Shown piece by piece: positions 16,689 through 23,913 of a DNA stretch of 64,000 bases. Positions within the stretch are counted from its first letter, which is position 1. Every line of letters starts with the position of its first letter. The position numbers and the translations under genes were made by a program. Under the pieces are notes generated by a model. The model had not been told where the DNA came from, did not search any database, and saw only the letters and a program-made list of their open reading frames with translations. This DNA comes from Nocardioides marinus (GTDB lineage: Bacteria > Actinomycetota > Actinomycetes > Propionibacteriales > Nocardioidaceae), in contig NZ_JACBZI010000001.1 of the NCBI RefSeq assembly GCF_013408145.1, forward strand, positions 3,858,001-3,922,000, given 5' to 3'.

Positions 16689-18125
16689 ATGAGCAGCACC
16701 ATCCCCAACAGCACGGTCCCCGCCGGGTCGACCGAGGCCTGGAAGGACAAGAAGCGCTACCTGTGGCTGATCGGCCTGGTGGTGCCGTCCCTGGCGTTCA
16801 TCGCCTTCGGCGGGTACGCCGTCACCGGCTGGGGCGCCTGGCTCTGGCTCGGCCCGGTCGTCATCCTCGGCGTCGTGCCGGCCATCGACCTGATCGCCGG
16901 CCTCGACCGCTCCAACCCGCCCGACGACGCGATCGAGGCCCTGGAGAACGACAAGTACTACCGCTGGATCACCTACCTCTTCCTCCCGATCCAGTACGCC
17001 GGCTTCGTCGGTGCCTTCTACCTCATCGGCGGGGGCACCCCGTTCGGGATCGACCCGCTCGGCACGTTCGACAAGCTGGGCCTGGCCATCTCGATCGGGT
17101 GCATCGGTGGCATCGGCATCAACACCGCCCACGAGCTGGGCCACAAGCGCGAGGCCAACGAGCGCTGGCTGGCCAAGATCGCGCTGGCGCAGGTCTTCTA
17201 CGGCCACTTCTACATCGAGCACAACCGTGGCCACCACGTCCGTGTCGCCACTCCCGAGGACCCTGCCTCCAGCCGCTTCGGCGAGAGCTTCTACGAGTTC
17301 TGGCCGCGCACCGTCGCCGGCTCGCTGAAGAGCGCCTGGCACTTGGAGAAGAAGCGCTACTCCCGCAAGAAGACCCACCCCTTCCACCTCGGCAACGACG
17401 TGCTCAACGCCTGGCTGATGACGCTCGTGCTCTGGGGCGGTCTCGTGGCCTGGCAGGGCGTGGGCATCCTGCCCTTCCTCGTGGTGCAGGCGATCGTCGG
17501 CTTCTCGCTGCTCGAGGTCGTCAACTACATGGAGCACTACGGGATGCTGCGCCAGAAGGTCGGCGCCGGGGAGCGTCAGCGCTACGAGCGCGTGGACCCC
17601 TCGCACTCGTGGAACTCCAACAACATCGCGACCAACGTGCTGCTCTACCACCTGCAGCGCCACAGCGACCACCACGCCAACCCCACCCGCCGGTACCAGA
17701 CGCTGCGCGACTTCGAGGAGAGCCCCGTGCTCCCCACCGGGTACGCCGGCATGATCGTGCTCGCGCTGTTCCCGCCGATCTGGCGCCGGGTCATGGACAA
17801 GCGGGTCATCGCGCACTTCGACGGCGACCTGAGCCGCGCCAACCTGCACCCGCGCAAGCGCGACCGGATCCTCGCCAAGCACCCGGTCCCCGTCCACGAG
17901 GCGGCCATGGCCGTCGACGACGCCGCGCACACCTTCACCGAGGAGGTGCTCGCCGCCCGGTGCCCCGGCTGCGGCTACACCTACGAGGTGGCCGTGGGCA
18001 ACGAGCTCGAGGGCTTCGCCGCGGGCACGGCCTGGGCCGACATCCCCGACGACTGGTGCTGCCCCGACTGCGGCGTGCGCGAGAAGGTGGACTTCGTGCC
18101 CCTCGCGACGTCCGAGGCAGCGTGA
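16689..18125 (+). CDS. alkB: Alkane 1-monooxygenase fused to rubredoxin
   Basis: The 478-residue integral-membrane diiron hydroxylase has the histidine boxes HELGHKRE (148-155), EHNRGHH (177-183) and LQRHSDHHA (322-330), and the AlkB signature NYMEHYG (279-285). A C-terminal rubredoxin domain has iron ligands C425, C428, C458 and C461 (CPGCG, CPDCG). It oxidises the terminal carbon of medium to long n-alkanes, with the fused rubredoxin delivering electrons to the diiron site. The Shine-Dalgarno AGGAGG is strong. The gene heads an operon with a ferredoxin (GTGA overlap) and is followed by a TetR. No rubredoxin reductase is adjacent. Confidence 0.96.
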   Translation: MSSTIPNSTVPAGSTEAWKDKKRYLWLIGLVVPSLAFIAFGGYAVTGWGAWLWLGPVVILGVVPAIDLIAGLDRSNPPDDAIEALENDKYYRWITYLFLPIQYAGFVGAFYLIGGGTPFGIDPLGTFDKLGLAISIGCIGGIGINTAHELGHKREANERWLAKIALAQVFYGHFYIEHNRGHHVRVATPEDPASSRFGESFYEFWPRTVAGSLKSAWHLEKKRYSRKKTHPFHLGNDVLNAWLMTLVLWGGLVAWQGVGILPFLVVQAIVGFSLLEVVNYMEHYGMLRQKVGAGERQRYERVDPSHSWNSNNIATNVLLYHLQRHSDHHANPTRRYQTLRDFEESPVLPTGYAGMIVLALFPPIWRRVMDKRVIAHFDGDLSRANLHPRKRDRILAKHPVPVHEAAMAVDDAAHTFTEEVLAARCPGCGYTYEVAVGNELEGFAAGTAWADIPDDWCCPDCGVREKVDFVPLATSEAA

Positions 18126-18340
18126 TCGGCATGGGACTCGAGATCGTCATCGACCGCGACAAGTGCGAGGGCCTGGGCATGTGCGAGGCGATGGCCTCGG
18201 ACTACTTCGAGGTCCGTGAGGACGACGACGGGGAGGAGTCGGTGCACGTCATCGACCAGCACCCGCCGGAGGCCGACCGCGGGCACGTGCACGCCGCCAC
18301 CCAGGCCTGTCCCGTCCTGGCGCTCTCGCTGCGGGGCTGA
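18122..18340 (+). CDS. 3Fe-4S-type ferredoxin
   Basis: A 72-residue ferredoxin with C-x5-C (CEGLGMC) and a distal CP (QACPVLAL). The missing central Cys indicates a 3Fe-4S cluster, as in ferredoxins that serve cytochromes P450. The GTG overlaps the alkB stop codon (GTGA) with GAGG 4 nt upstream; ATG at 18131 is an alternative. Its position straight after an AlkB-rubredoxin fusion suggests it carries electrons to the hydroxylase system, but rubredoxin reductase normally does this, so the role is inferred. Confidence 0.88.
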   Translation: MIGMGLEIVIDRDKCEGLGMCEAMASDYFEVREDDDGEESVHVIDQHPPEADRGHVHAATQACPVLALSLRG

Positions 18341-18447
18341 CCACGGCCTTGAGCACCACCCAGACCGCCGGACCGGGCCGACCCCCCGGAGGCCCGGTCC
18401 GGCGACCCACCCCGGTCGGTGGGGGTGCGCTCACTAGACTCAGGCCC

Positions 18448-19017
18448 GTGAGCAGCGCCGTCCCCAGCACCCGAGAGCGGGTCGTCGACGCCGCCGTGCG
18501 CCTGACCGCCCAGGTCGGCTGGTCGCAGGTGACGATGGCGCGGCTGGCCGAGGAGGTCGGGGTCTCGCGGCAGACCGTCTACAACGAGGTCGGCACCAAG
18601 CCGGGCCTGGCCGAGGCGATGATCCTCAGCGAGCTCGACCGCTTCCTCGGCGTGGTCGACCGGGCCTTCGACGCCCACCCCGACGACCTCGTCGCCGCGA
18701 TCCGGGCCTCGGCCCGCACCGTCCTGGAGCACGCTCAGGGCAACGACCTGCTGCACGCGGTCGTCTCGGCCACCCATGGCGCCGACACCGAGCTGCTGCC
18801 GCTGCTGACCACCCACGCCGAGTCGCTGCTCGTCGCGGCCAAGGCGGTGATCGCCGCGCGGCTCGCGCCGTACGACGTCGCCCTGGAGGGCCCGCACCTC
18901 GACGCCGCCATCGACATGGTGGTCCGCGTGGTCCTCTCCCACGTCATGCAGCCCTCCGGCGACCCGGCCGAGACCGCGGAGTCGATCGCCTGGATCGCCG
19001 CGAGGGTGCTGAGGTAG
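18448..19017 (+). CDS. TetR family regulator, probable alkane operon repressor
   Basis: The 189-residue protein has an N-terminal HTH (WSQVTMARLAEEVGVSRQTVYNEVGTK, about 25-51) and a C-terminal ligand domain. GTG at 18448 is chosen because TAGACT (18435-18440) lies 7 nt before it, a leaderless promoter, and upstream residues are low-complexity. TetR regulators directly downstream of alkB-rubredoxin genes are common in actinobacteria and often sense fatty acids or alkanes. Its likely site is the inverted repeat at 16621-16657. Confidence 0.85.
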   Translation: MSSAVPSTRERVVDAAVRLTAQVGWSQVTMARLAEEVGVSRQTVYNEVGTKPGLAEAMILSELDRFLGVVDRAFDAHPDDLVAAIRASARTVLEHAQGNDLLHAVVSATHGADTELLPLLTTHAESLLVAAKAVIAARLAPYDVALEGPHLDAAIDMVVRVVLSHVMQPSGDPAETAESIAWIAARVLR

Positions 19018-19041
19018 GTCGTCGGACGGCGGTGCCGGGTG

Positions 19042-19131
19042 AGGTTCATCGGGGCGCCGATGAACCTGACGGTCCACCGATGCAGCTTCAGCGCCGCGCC
19101 GTGAGGTCCAGCGGGGGCCGCTGAACCTCAC
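19042..19131. repeat. Compound palindrome at a convergent junction
   Basis: Two long hairpins frame a shorter central segment. AGGTTCATCGG-GGCG-CCGATGAACCT lies at 19042-19067. GTGAGGTCCAGCGG / CCGCTGAACCTCAC lies at 19101-19131 with one mismatch. The layout resembles the 90-bp three-palindrome element but the sequence differs. It lies between convergent genes and may terminate both. Confidence 0.75.
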
Positions 19132-19146
19132 CGCTCGCGCGCCGTC

Positions 19147-19998
19147 TCAGGCGGCGGACCGGGCCCGGGCGAGCTCGAGCGCCTCGCGGAAGGCGGCGGT
19201 GACGTACGTCGGGACGGGCAGGCCCTTGTCGCGGGCCCAGAGCAGCTCCATCTCGACCCGGGCGATCTGGGCGGCGAAGTCGGAGTCCTCGTCGATGTGC
19301 AGGGTGCGCATGACGTCACCGAAGTCGGCGAGCTGCTCGGGGTTGTTGGCGCCGACGGGGGAGAAGGAGATGCGGCGCAGCAGCCGCACCAGCCACTTCT
19401 GCCAGGGCGCCAGCTCGGCCCACAGGCCGCGGGCGGAGAGCTGGTAGAAGGCGTAGTGGCCGGGCTCCTGGCGCTTGATGGGGGCGATGACGGTGTCGGC
19501 GATGGCGGTCTCGCCCATCTCGCGCACCCCGTCGTGGAGCAGGTTGTAGGCCAGGACCGCGGAGCGCTCGGTGGCCATGCCGGTGACGTAGTAGAGCATC
19601 CGCACGACGTCCTGGAAGGCGCCGAGGTGGGCCAGCGCGCCGAGGACCTTGAGCTTGGCGCCCACCGAGTCGAGGTCGGCGTCGGCGTTCGAGCGACCCA
19701 GGCGCACCTGCAGCTCGTCGAGGATCCGGCCGTGCTGGATCTCCTGCGGCTGCCAGACGTCGCGGTAGAAGAACACGTCGACCTCGGGCGGGTCGGGCAG
19801 CATCGTGGTCAGCTCGAGCACGTTGCGGTCGACCTCGAGCTCGACGCGGGCCATGTAGTCCAGGACGTGGCCGTACCGCTGCTCGAGGGTCCGCGGGTCG
19901 CGCACGGTGAAGTCGACGTCGTCCAGGCGCAGCGGCGGGTGCTCCTCGCCGAGCCGCTGGACGTGCTCGACCAGGCGGGTCGTCGTCGTGGCGCTCAC
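19147..19998 (-). CDS. Ferritin-like (acyl-ACP desaturase-related) diiron protein
   Basis: The 283-residue all-helical protein has DVWQPQEIQHGRILDEL (about 77-93) and, later, RQEPGHYAFYQ. These are two E-x-x-H-type motifs placed like the ligands of acyl-ACP desaturase and other ferritin-like diiron enzymes. Homologues in actinobacteria are often mislabelled in databases; true substrate is unknown. The GTG start is 6 nt from TAGGCT (20005-20010, minus strand), so the transcript is likely leaderless. Confidence 0.7.
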   Translation of the reverse strand: MSATTTTRLVEHVQRLGEEHPPLRLDDVDFTVRDPRTLEQRYGHVLDYMARVELEVDRNVLELTTMLPDPPEVDVFFYRDVWQPQEIQHGRILDELQVRLGRSNADADLDSVGAKLKVLGALAHLGAFQDVVRMLYYVTGMATERSAVLAYNLLHDGVREMGETAIADTVIAPIKRQEPGHYAFYQLSARGLWAELAPWQKWLVRLLRRISFSPVGANNPEQLADFGDVMRTLHIDEDSDFAAQIARVEMELLWARDKGLPVPTYVTAAFREALELARARSAA

Positions 19999-20088
19999 CG
20001 GGTCAGCCTAGGTGCGTGGGGAGGGGCAGGTGCTGGGATCACCTGTGAGGTTCGTCGCCGCCGCCTACCCTGGATGGGAGGAGGGCAC

Positions 20089-21372
20089 GTGCGACTGCGG
20101 CGACCGCGATCCACCGCCGCGACGGCACCGAGGCCGGCGGCGGGCATCGGTGCTGCCCTCGTGACCGCCACCGTGCTGGCGGCGCTGGCCGGGTGCAGCA
20201 GCGACGCCACGGTCGCCGAGGAGCCCGACCCGGACGTGACCTCCGGCAGCGCACCGGGCGAGGCGACCGCCGGGACGTCGGGCCCCGGCGGGTCGAGCAC
20301 GGCGCCGGCCGGGCTGGATCCGGCGTACGCCGTCGACCCCCCGGGCCGCTTCAAGGCCCTGCCCCGCACGGCCGACGTCCTGGTGCAGACCCAGGACACG
20401 ATCGACGAGGAGACCCTCGCCGAGATCGAGAAGATCCCCGGCGTGGCCGCCGTGGAGCAGTTCAGCATGCTGCAGGTGTCGATCGAGAACCGCGTGCTCA
20501 ACGTGGCGGCCGTCGACCCTGCCACCTACCGGCGCTACGCGCCCGGCCAGCTCCCGCAGAACCAGGAGATCTGGGACCGCGTCGCCGCCGGCGAGCTGGC
20601 GGTCGGCAAGGCCGTGGCGAAGCGGCTGCCGCTCGACGACGACGACTTCCTGGAGCTGACCAGCGAGGTCCCGCCCATCCACCTCGGCGTGATGGCGCCG
20701 CAGATCGAGAACGCGGTCGACGCCGTCGTCAACGAGAAGTGGGGGGAGGCGCTCGGCGCGACGCCGGGCAACGCCCTGCTCGTCTCGAGCGAGCTCACCG
20801 TCGCGCCCGAGGTCGTCGCCGAGCCGCTGACGAAGCTGCTGCCGAAGGACAGCTCGATCGAGCGCCTCGACGCCGTCGCCCGCTACGGCCTCGACCCCGA
20901 CGCGGTGCAGACCGCACAGGTCGTGGGTTCGCTGGCCGACGCGATCGGCGTGTTCACCTACCGCCCCATCGGCGGCGGGCGGATCGCCCCGGACCCCGCG
21001 TGGGTCCGCACCCACATCAGCACCCAGTCGGTGCCGATCCTGGGCGACGTCACCTGCAACAACGCCATGTTCCCGCAGCTGCGTGCCGCGCTGGAGGAGA
21101 TCGTGACCGCCGGCCTGGCCGACGAGATCAAGCGCGAGCAGTACGCCGGCTGCTACTACCCCCGCTTCATCGCCGGTTCCACGAGCCTGTCCAACCACTC
21201 CTTCGGCACCGCCCTGGACCTCAACGTGCCGGGCAACCTGCGCGGCACGGTCGGTGAGATGGATCGCGTCGTGGTCTCCATCTTCAAGAAGTGGGGCTTC
21301 GCCTGGGGCGGCGACTGGCGCTACACCGACCCGATGCACTTCGAGATGGCGCGGATCGTCAGGCCGAGCTGA
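20089..21372 (+). CDS. D,D-/L,D-carboxypeptidase lipoprotein (peptidase M15, VanY-like)
   Basis: The 427-residue exported protein has a signal peptide with lipobox LAALAGC (about residue 38), a Ser/Gly/Pro linker, a central domain of unknown fold, and a C-terminal M15 domain. The domain carries zinc ligands SNHSFGTALDLN (His370, Asp377) and DPMHFE (His417). It probably trims peptidoglycan stem peptides outside the membrane. The start GTG follows GGGAGGAGGG with good spacing. The large central domain (about 75-310) is additional to the usual small M15 enzyme. Confidence 0.87.
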   Translation: MRLRRPRSTAATAPRPAAGIGAALVTATVLAALAGCSSDATVAEEPDPDVTSGSAPGEATAGTSGPGGSSTAPAGLDPAYAVDPPGRFKALPRTADVLVQTQDTIDEETLAEIEKIPGVAAVEQFSMLQVSIENRVLNVAAVDPATYRRYAPGQLPQNQEIWDRVAAGELAVGKAVAKRLPLDDDDFLELTSEVPPIHLGVMAPQIENAVDAVVNEKWGEALGATPGNALLVSSELTVAPEVVAEPLTKLLPKDSSIERLDAVARYGLDPDAVQTAQVVGSLADAIGVFTYRPIGGGRIAPDPAWVRTHISTQSVPILGDVTCNNAMFPQLRAALEEIVTAGLADEIKREQYAGCYYPRFIAGSTSLSNHSFGTALDLNVPGNLRGTVGEMDRVVVSIFKKWGFAWGGDWRYTDPMHFEMARIVRPS

Positions 21373-21395
21373 GACGCGCCAGCGGATCAGCTCAT

Positions 21396-21530
21396 CGGTG
21401 GTCGAGCGAGCGGCACGGCTGAGCCTGCGAAGCCGTGACCCGCGTGTCGAGACCCGGTGAGGTGCTCGCGGACCCCAGCCACGGCGGCGGGGTCTCGACG
21501 ACGCTCACTGGCGCTCGCTGTTCGACCGCC
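21396..21530. repeat. Pair of REP-like GGTCGAG/CGAGACC units, head to head
   Basis: The first unit (21396-21455) starts CGGTGGTCGAGCGAGCG and ends GTGTCGAGACCC, with an internal CACGGCT/AGCCGTG hairpin. The second (21489-21530) is inverted, starting GGGTCTCGACGACGCTC and ending TTCGACCGCC. Units of this type are scattered through Nocardioides genomes. They lie between the convergent M15 peptidase and hydrolase genes. Confidence 0.75.
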
Positions 21531-21541
21531 GGACGGGCCGC

Positions 21542-22399
21542 TCAGGCGAGCGCGGCGGCCACCTCGACGGCCACGGTGCCCATCGTCGTGCGCGCGCGGA
21601 CCGGGTCCTCGGTGAGGAAGTAGTGGTCGGCGCGTGGGGTGACGTCGTGCCAGACCTCGACGCCGGCCTCGCGCAGCCGCTCCGCGTACTCGTCGCCGTC
21701 GCGGCGCAGGGTGTCCCGCTCCGCGGTCATGACCAACGCCCTCGGCAGGCCCTCGAGCGAGGGGGCCAGCAGCGGCGAGGCGTAGGGCGAGCGGCGGCTC
21801 TCCACGTCGGGGAAGTAGGCGCGACGCACCAGCGCCCGCAGCGACGGCGAGATCTGGCCCGCCCCTGACGGCACGTCGGTGGCCAGGTCCAGGGCCGGGA
21901 CCCCGAGCACCTGCAGGCGCGGCACGAAGGAGGCGGAGTCGCGGGCCATCAGGCACACCGCGGCGGCCATGCCCCCGCCGGAGGAGAAGCCGCCCACGCT
22001 CGCCGGCCCCCGCGTCGCGGCCCAGGCGGTCACGTCGTGGGCCTCCTCCTGGGCGCGCGGGAACACGGCGTACGGCGCGGTGCGGAAGTCCACGTTGAGC
22101 ACCCGCACCCCCGCCGTGGCGGCCAGGTAGCGGCACCACCAGTCGTCCATGAAGGGGTGCCGCATGAGCCACGCGCCGCCGTGCAGGTGCACGTGCGAGG
22201 GACCGGCCGCCTGCGAGGAGCCGTCCCGGCCGGTCGGCTCGTAGGACCACACGGTCACCGGTCCGTGCCGGGTGGGCACCCGCAGCCGGGTCGGGCGGGG
22301 CAGGTCGGACCCCGCGAACCTCAGCCCCTCGCCGTACCGCACGCTCCACCGGGCCGTGTGGTGCATCAGGGAGACGGCGACACGGTCGGAGATCCTCAC
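21542..22399 (-). CDS. Alpha/beta hydrolase (hormone-sensitive lipase/acetyl-hydrolase type)
   Basis: About 285 residues. HLHGGAWL is the oxyanion-hole HGG motif, GGFSSGGGMA is the nucleophile elbow (GxSxG), and the catalytic Asp and His lie in TAERDTL and RADHYFL. This is the HSL-like esterase family, acting on small esters. The start is uncertain: GTG at 22399 gives a typical N-terminus, ATG at 22366 is possible, and neither has a Shine-Dalgarno. It is divergent from the quinone oxidoreductase with only about 40 bp between the starts. Confidence 0.83.
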   Translation of the reverse strand: MRISDRVAVSLMHHTARWSVRYGEGLRFAGSDLPRPTRLRVPTRHGPVTVWSYEPTGRDGSSQAAGPSHVHLHGGAWLMRHPFMDDWWCRYLAATAGVRVLNVDFRTAPYAVFPRAQEEAHDVTAWAATRGPASVGGFSSGGGMAAAVCLMARDSASFVPRLQVLGVPALDLATDVPSGAGQISPSLRALVRRAYFPDVESRRSPYASPLLAPSLEGLPRALVMTAERDTLRRDGDEYAERLREAGVEVWHDVTPRADHYFLTEDPVRARTTMGTVAVEVAAALA

Positions 22400-22439
22400 C
22401 TGTGCTGTTCGGAGCGAGGGCCTGGATAGGTTGGGCGGC

Positions 22440-23411
22440 ATGCGAGCCGTGCAGGTCGTCGAGACCACCGGACCCGAGCACCTCCAGGTGCGCGAAGTCC
22501 CCGAGCCCCAGCCCGGTGCCGACCAGGTCCTGGTCGAGGTGCACAGCATCGGGGTGTCCTTCCCCGACCTGCTGCTGAGCCGGGGTGAGTACCAGCTCAA
22601 GCCGGAGCCGCCCTTCAGCCTCGGCGTCGACGTCGCCGGGGTCGTCGTCTCGGCGCCGGAGTCCTCCGGGCTGGCGGCCGGCGACCGGGTCGCGGCGGTC
22701 GCGCCGTACGGCGGGGCGTCGGAGCTCGCGGTGTTCGGCACCGACTCGGTGTTCCGGCTCCCTGACGCGCTGTCCTTCGACGAGGGCGCCGCGCTGCCGA
22801 TGAACTACCTCACCGCGGAGTTCGCCCTGCACGAGCGCGCCGGCCTGCGCGAGGGCGAGACCGTCCTGGTCCACGGCGCCGCCGGTGGCGTCGGGACCGC
22901 CACGATCCAGGTCGCCAAGGGCATGGGCGCGCGGGTCGTCGCGGTCTGCTCCACGCAGGAGAAGTGCGACTACGCCCAGGCCGCCGGTGCCGACGAGGCG
23001 GTGCTGCTCGAGGGGTTCAAGGACTCCGTCATGGCCCTGACCGAGGGTCGCGGCGTCGACGTCGTGGTCGACGTGGTCGGCGGCTCGGTGTTCACCGACT
23101 CCCTGCGCTGCCTGGCCACGCTCGGGCGGCTCCTCGTGGTCGGCTTCGCCGCCGGCGAGGGCATCCCCGAGGTCAAGGTCAACCGGCTGCTGCTCAACAA
23201 CGTCGACGTCCGCGGCGTCGGCTGGGGCGGCTACGGGATGATGCGCCCGGGCTACCTCCACCAGCAGTGGGAGGCGCTGCTGCCGATGATCGAGGCAGGT
23301 GCGGTGAAGCCGCCGATCGGCGCGACGTACTCCCTCGACGAGCTGGGGAGGGCGCTGGTCGACATGGACCAGCGGCGCACCCTGGGCAAGTCCGTGGTGC
23401 GGGTGCGGTGA
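22440..23411 (+). CDS. NADPH:quinone oxidoreductase family protein (zinc-independent MDR)
   Basis: The 323-residue medium-chain dehydrogenase/reductase has an N-terminal GroES-like domain and the cofactor motif VHGAAGGVGTATIQVAK (about 142-158) with the AAGGVG loop. The zinc-binding Cys/His of alcohol dehydrogenases are absent, so it is a quinone oxidoreductase or enoyl reductase-like enzyme. Substrate unknown. ATG is 7 nt after TAGGTT (22427-22432): leaderless. Its stop overlaps the next start (TGATG). Confidence 0.9.
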   Translation: MRAVQVVETTGPEHLQVREVPEPQPGADQVLVEVHSIGVSFPDLLLSRGEYQLKPEPPFSLGVDVAGVVVSAPESSGLAAGDRVAAVAPYGGASELAVFGTDSVFRLPDALSFDEGAALPMNYLTAEFALHERAGLREGETVLVHGAAGGVGTATIQVAKGMGARVVAVCSTQEKCDYAQAAGADEAVLLEGFKDSVMALTEGRGVDVVVDVVGGSVFTDSLRCLATLGRLLVVGFAAGEGIPEVKVNRLLLNNVDVRGVGWGGYGMMRPGYLHQQWEALLPMIEAGAVKPPIGATYSLDELGRALVDMDQRRTLGKSVVRVR

Positions 23412-23767
23412 TGGACCCGCACGCCGAGCACCACGACCACGAGGCGGAGCTCCCCGAGGAGGAGAAGGTCCGCCGCGCGGGGCACGTCGTGCTCGACGCC
23501 GTGGTCGCCGCCGACGTCGGGGGCGACGACCCCGACAAGGCACAGGCCGCGATGGAGCTGGTCTTCGAGCACCTGCTCGAGATCGACGCCATCGAGCTGC
23601 TGCTGGACGAGGAGACCGAGGAGCTCGAGCTCGACATCTCCCCGCTCATCGGCGGCGTCATGCTCGTCGTACGCCGCCTGGTCGCCGAGCTCGCGGCCCG
23701 TGACGGCGTCGACGAGGAGGCGGTCGTGATGTCGGTCCGCGCGGCCCTGGACGCGGCTGCGGGGTAG
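23411..23767 (+). CDS. Small acidic helical protein, unknown function
   Basis: A 118-residue, very acidic, probably all-helical protein (HAEHHDHEAELPEEEK at the N-terminus, which is His/Glu-rich and might bind metal). I recognise no family. The start overlaps the quinone oxidoreductase stop by one base (TGATG), so the two are translationally coupled. A 90-bp palindromic element begins 12 bp after the stop. Confidence 0.65.
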   Translation: MDPHAEHHDHEAELPEEEKVRRAGHVVLDAVVAADVGGDDPDKAQAAMELVFEHLLEIDAIELLLDEETEELELDISPLIGGVMLVVRRLVAELAARDGVDEEAVVMSVRAALDAAAG

Positions 23768-23779
23768 CGGGGGGTGTGT

Positions 23780-23871
23780 GAGGTCTGACTGACATCAGTC
23801 GAACCTGCGGCTGCGCGGTCGAAGGTTCGACCGCGACCCCGAAGGTCTGACCGACATCAGTCAGACCTTCC
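23780..23871. repeat. 90-bp three-palindrome element, copy B
   Basis: Outer palindromes are at 23780-23807 (AGGTCTGACTGACATCAGTC..) and 23842-23869, with the middle one GCGGTCGAA-GG-TTCGACCGC at 23815-23834. Offsets are 35 and 62 bp, as in the copies at 9683 and 56983. Parts match the reverse complement of copy A, as expected for a near-symmetric unit. Here it lies between two same-strand genes. Confidence 0.9.
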
Positions 23872-23913
23872 CGGTCCACCCGGCCCCACCCCCGCCCGGC
23901 TAGGGTCGCGGAC

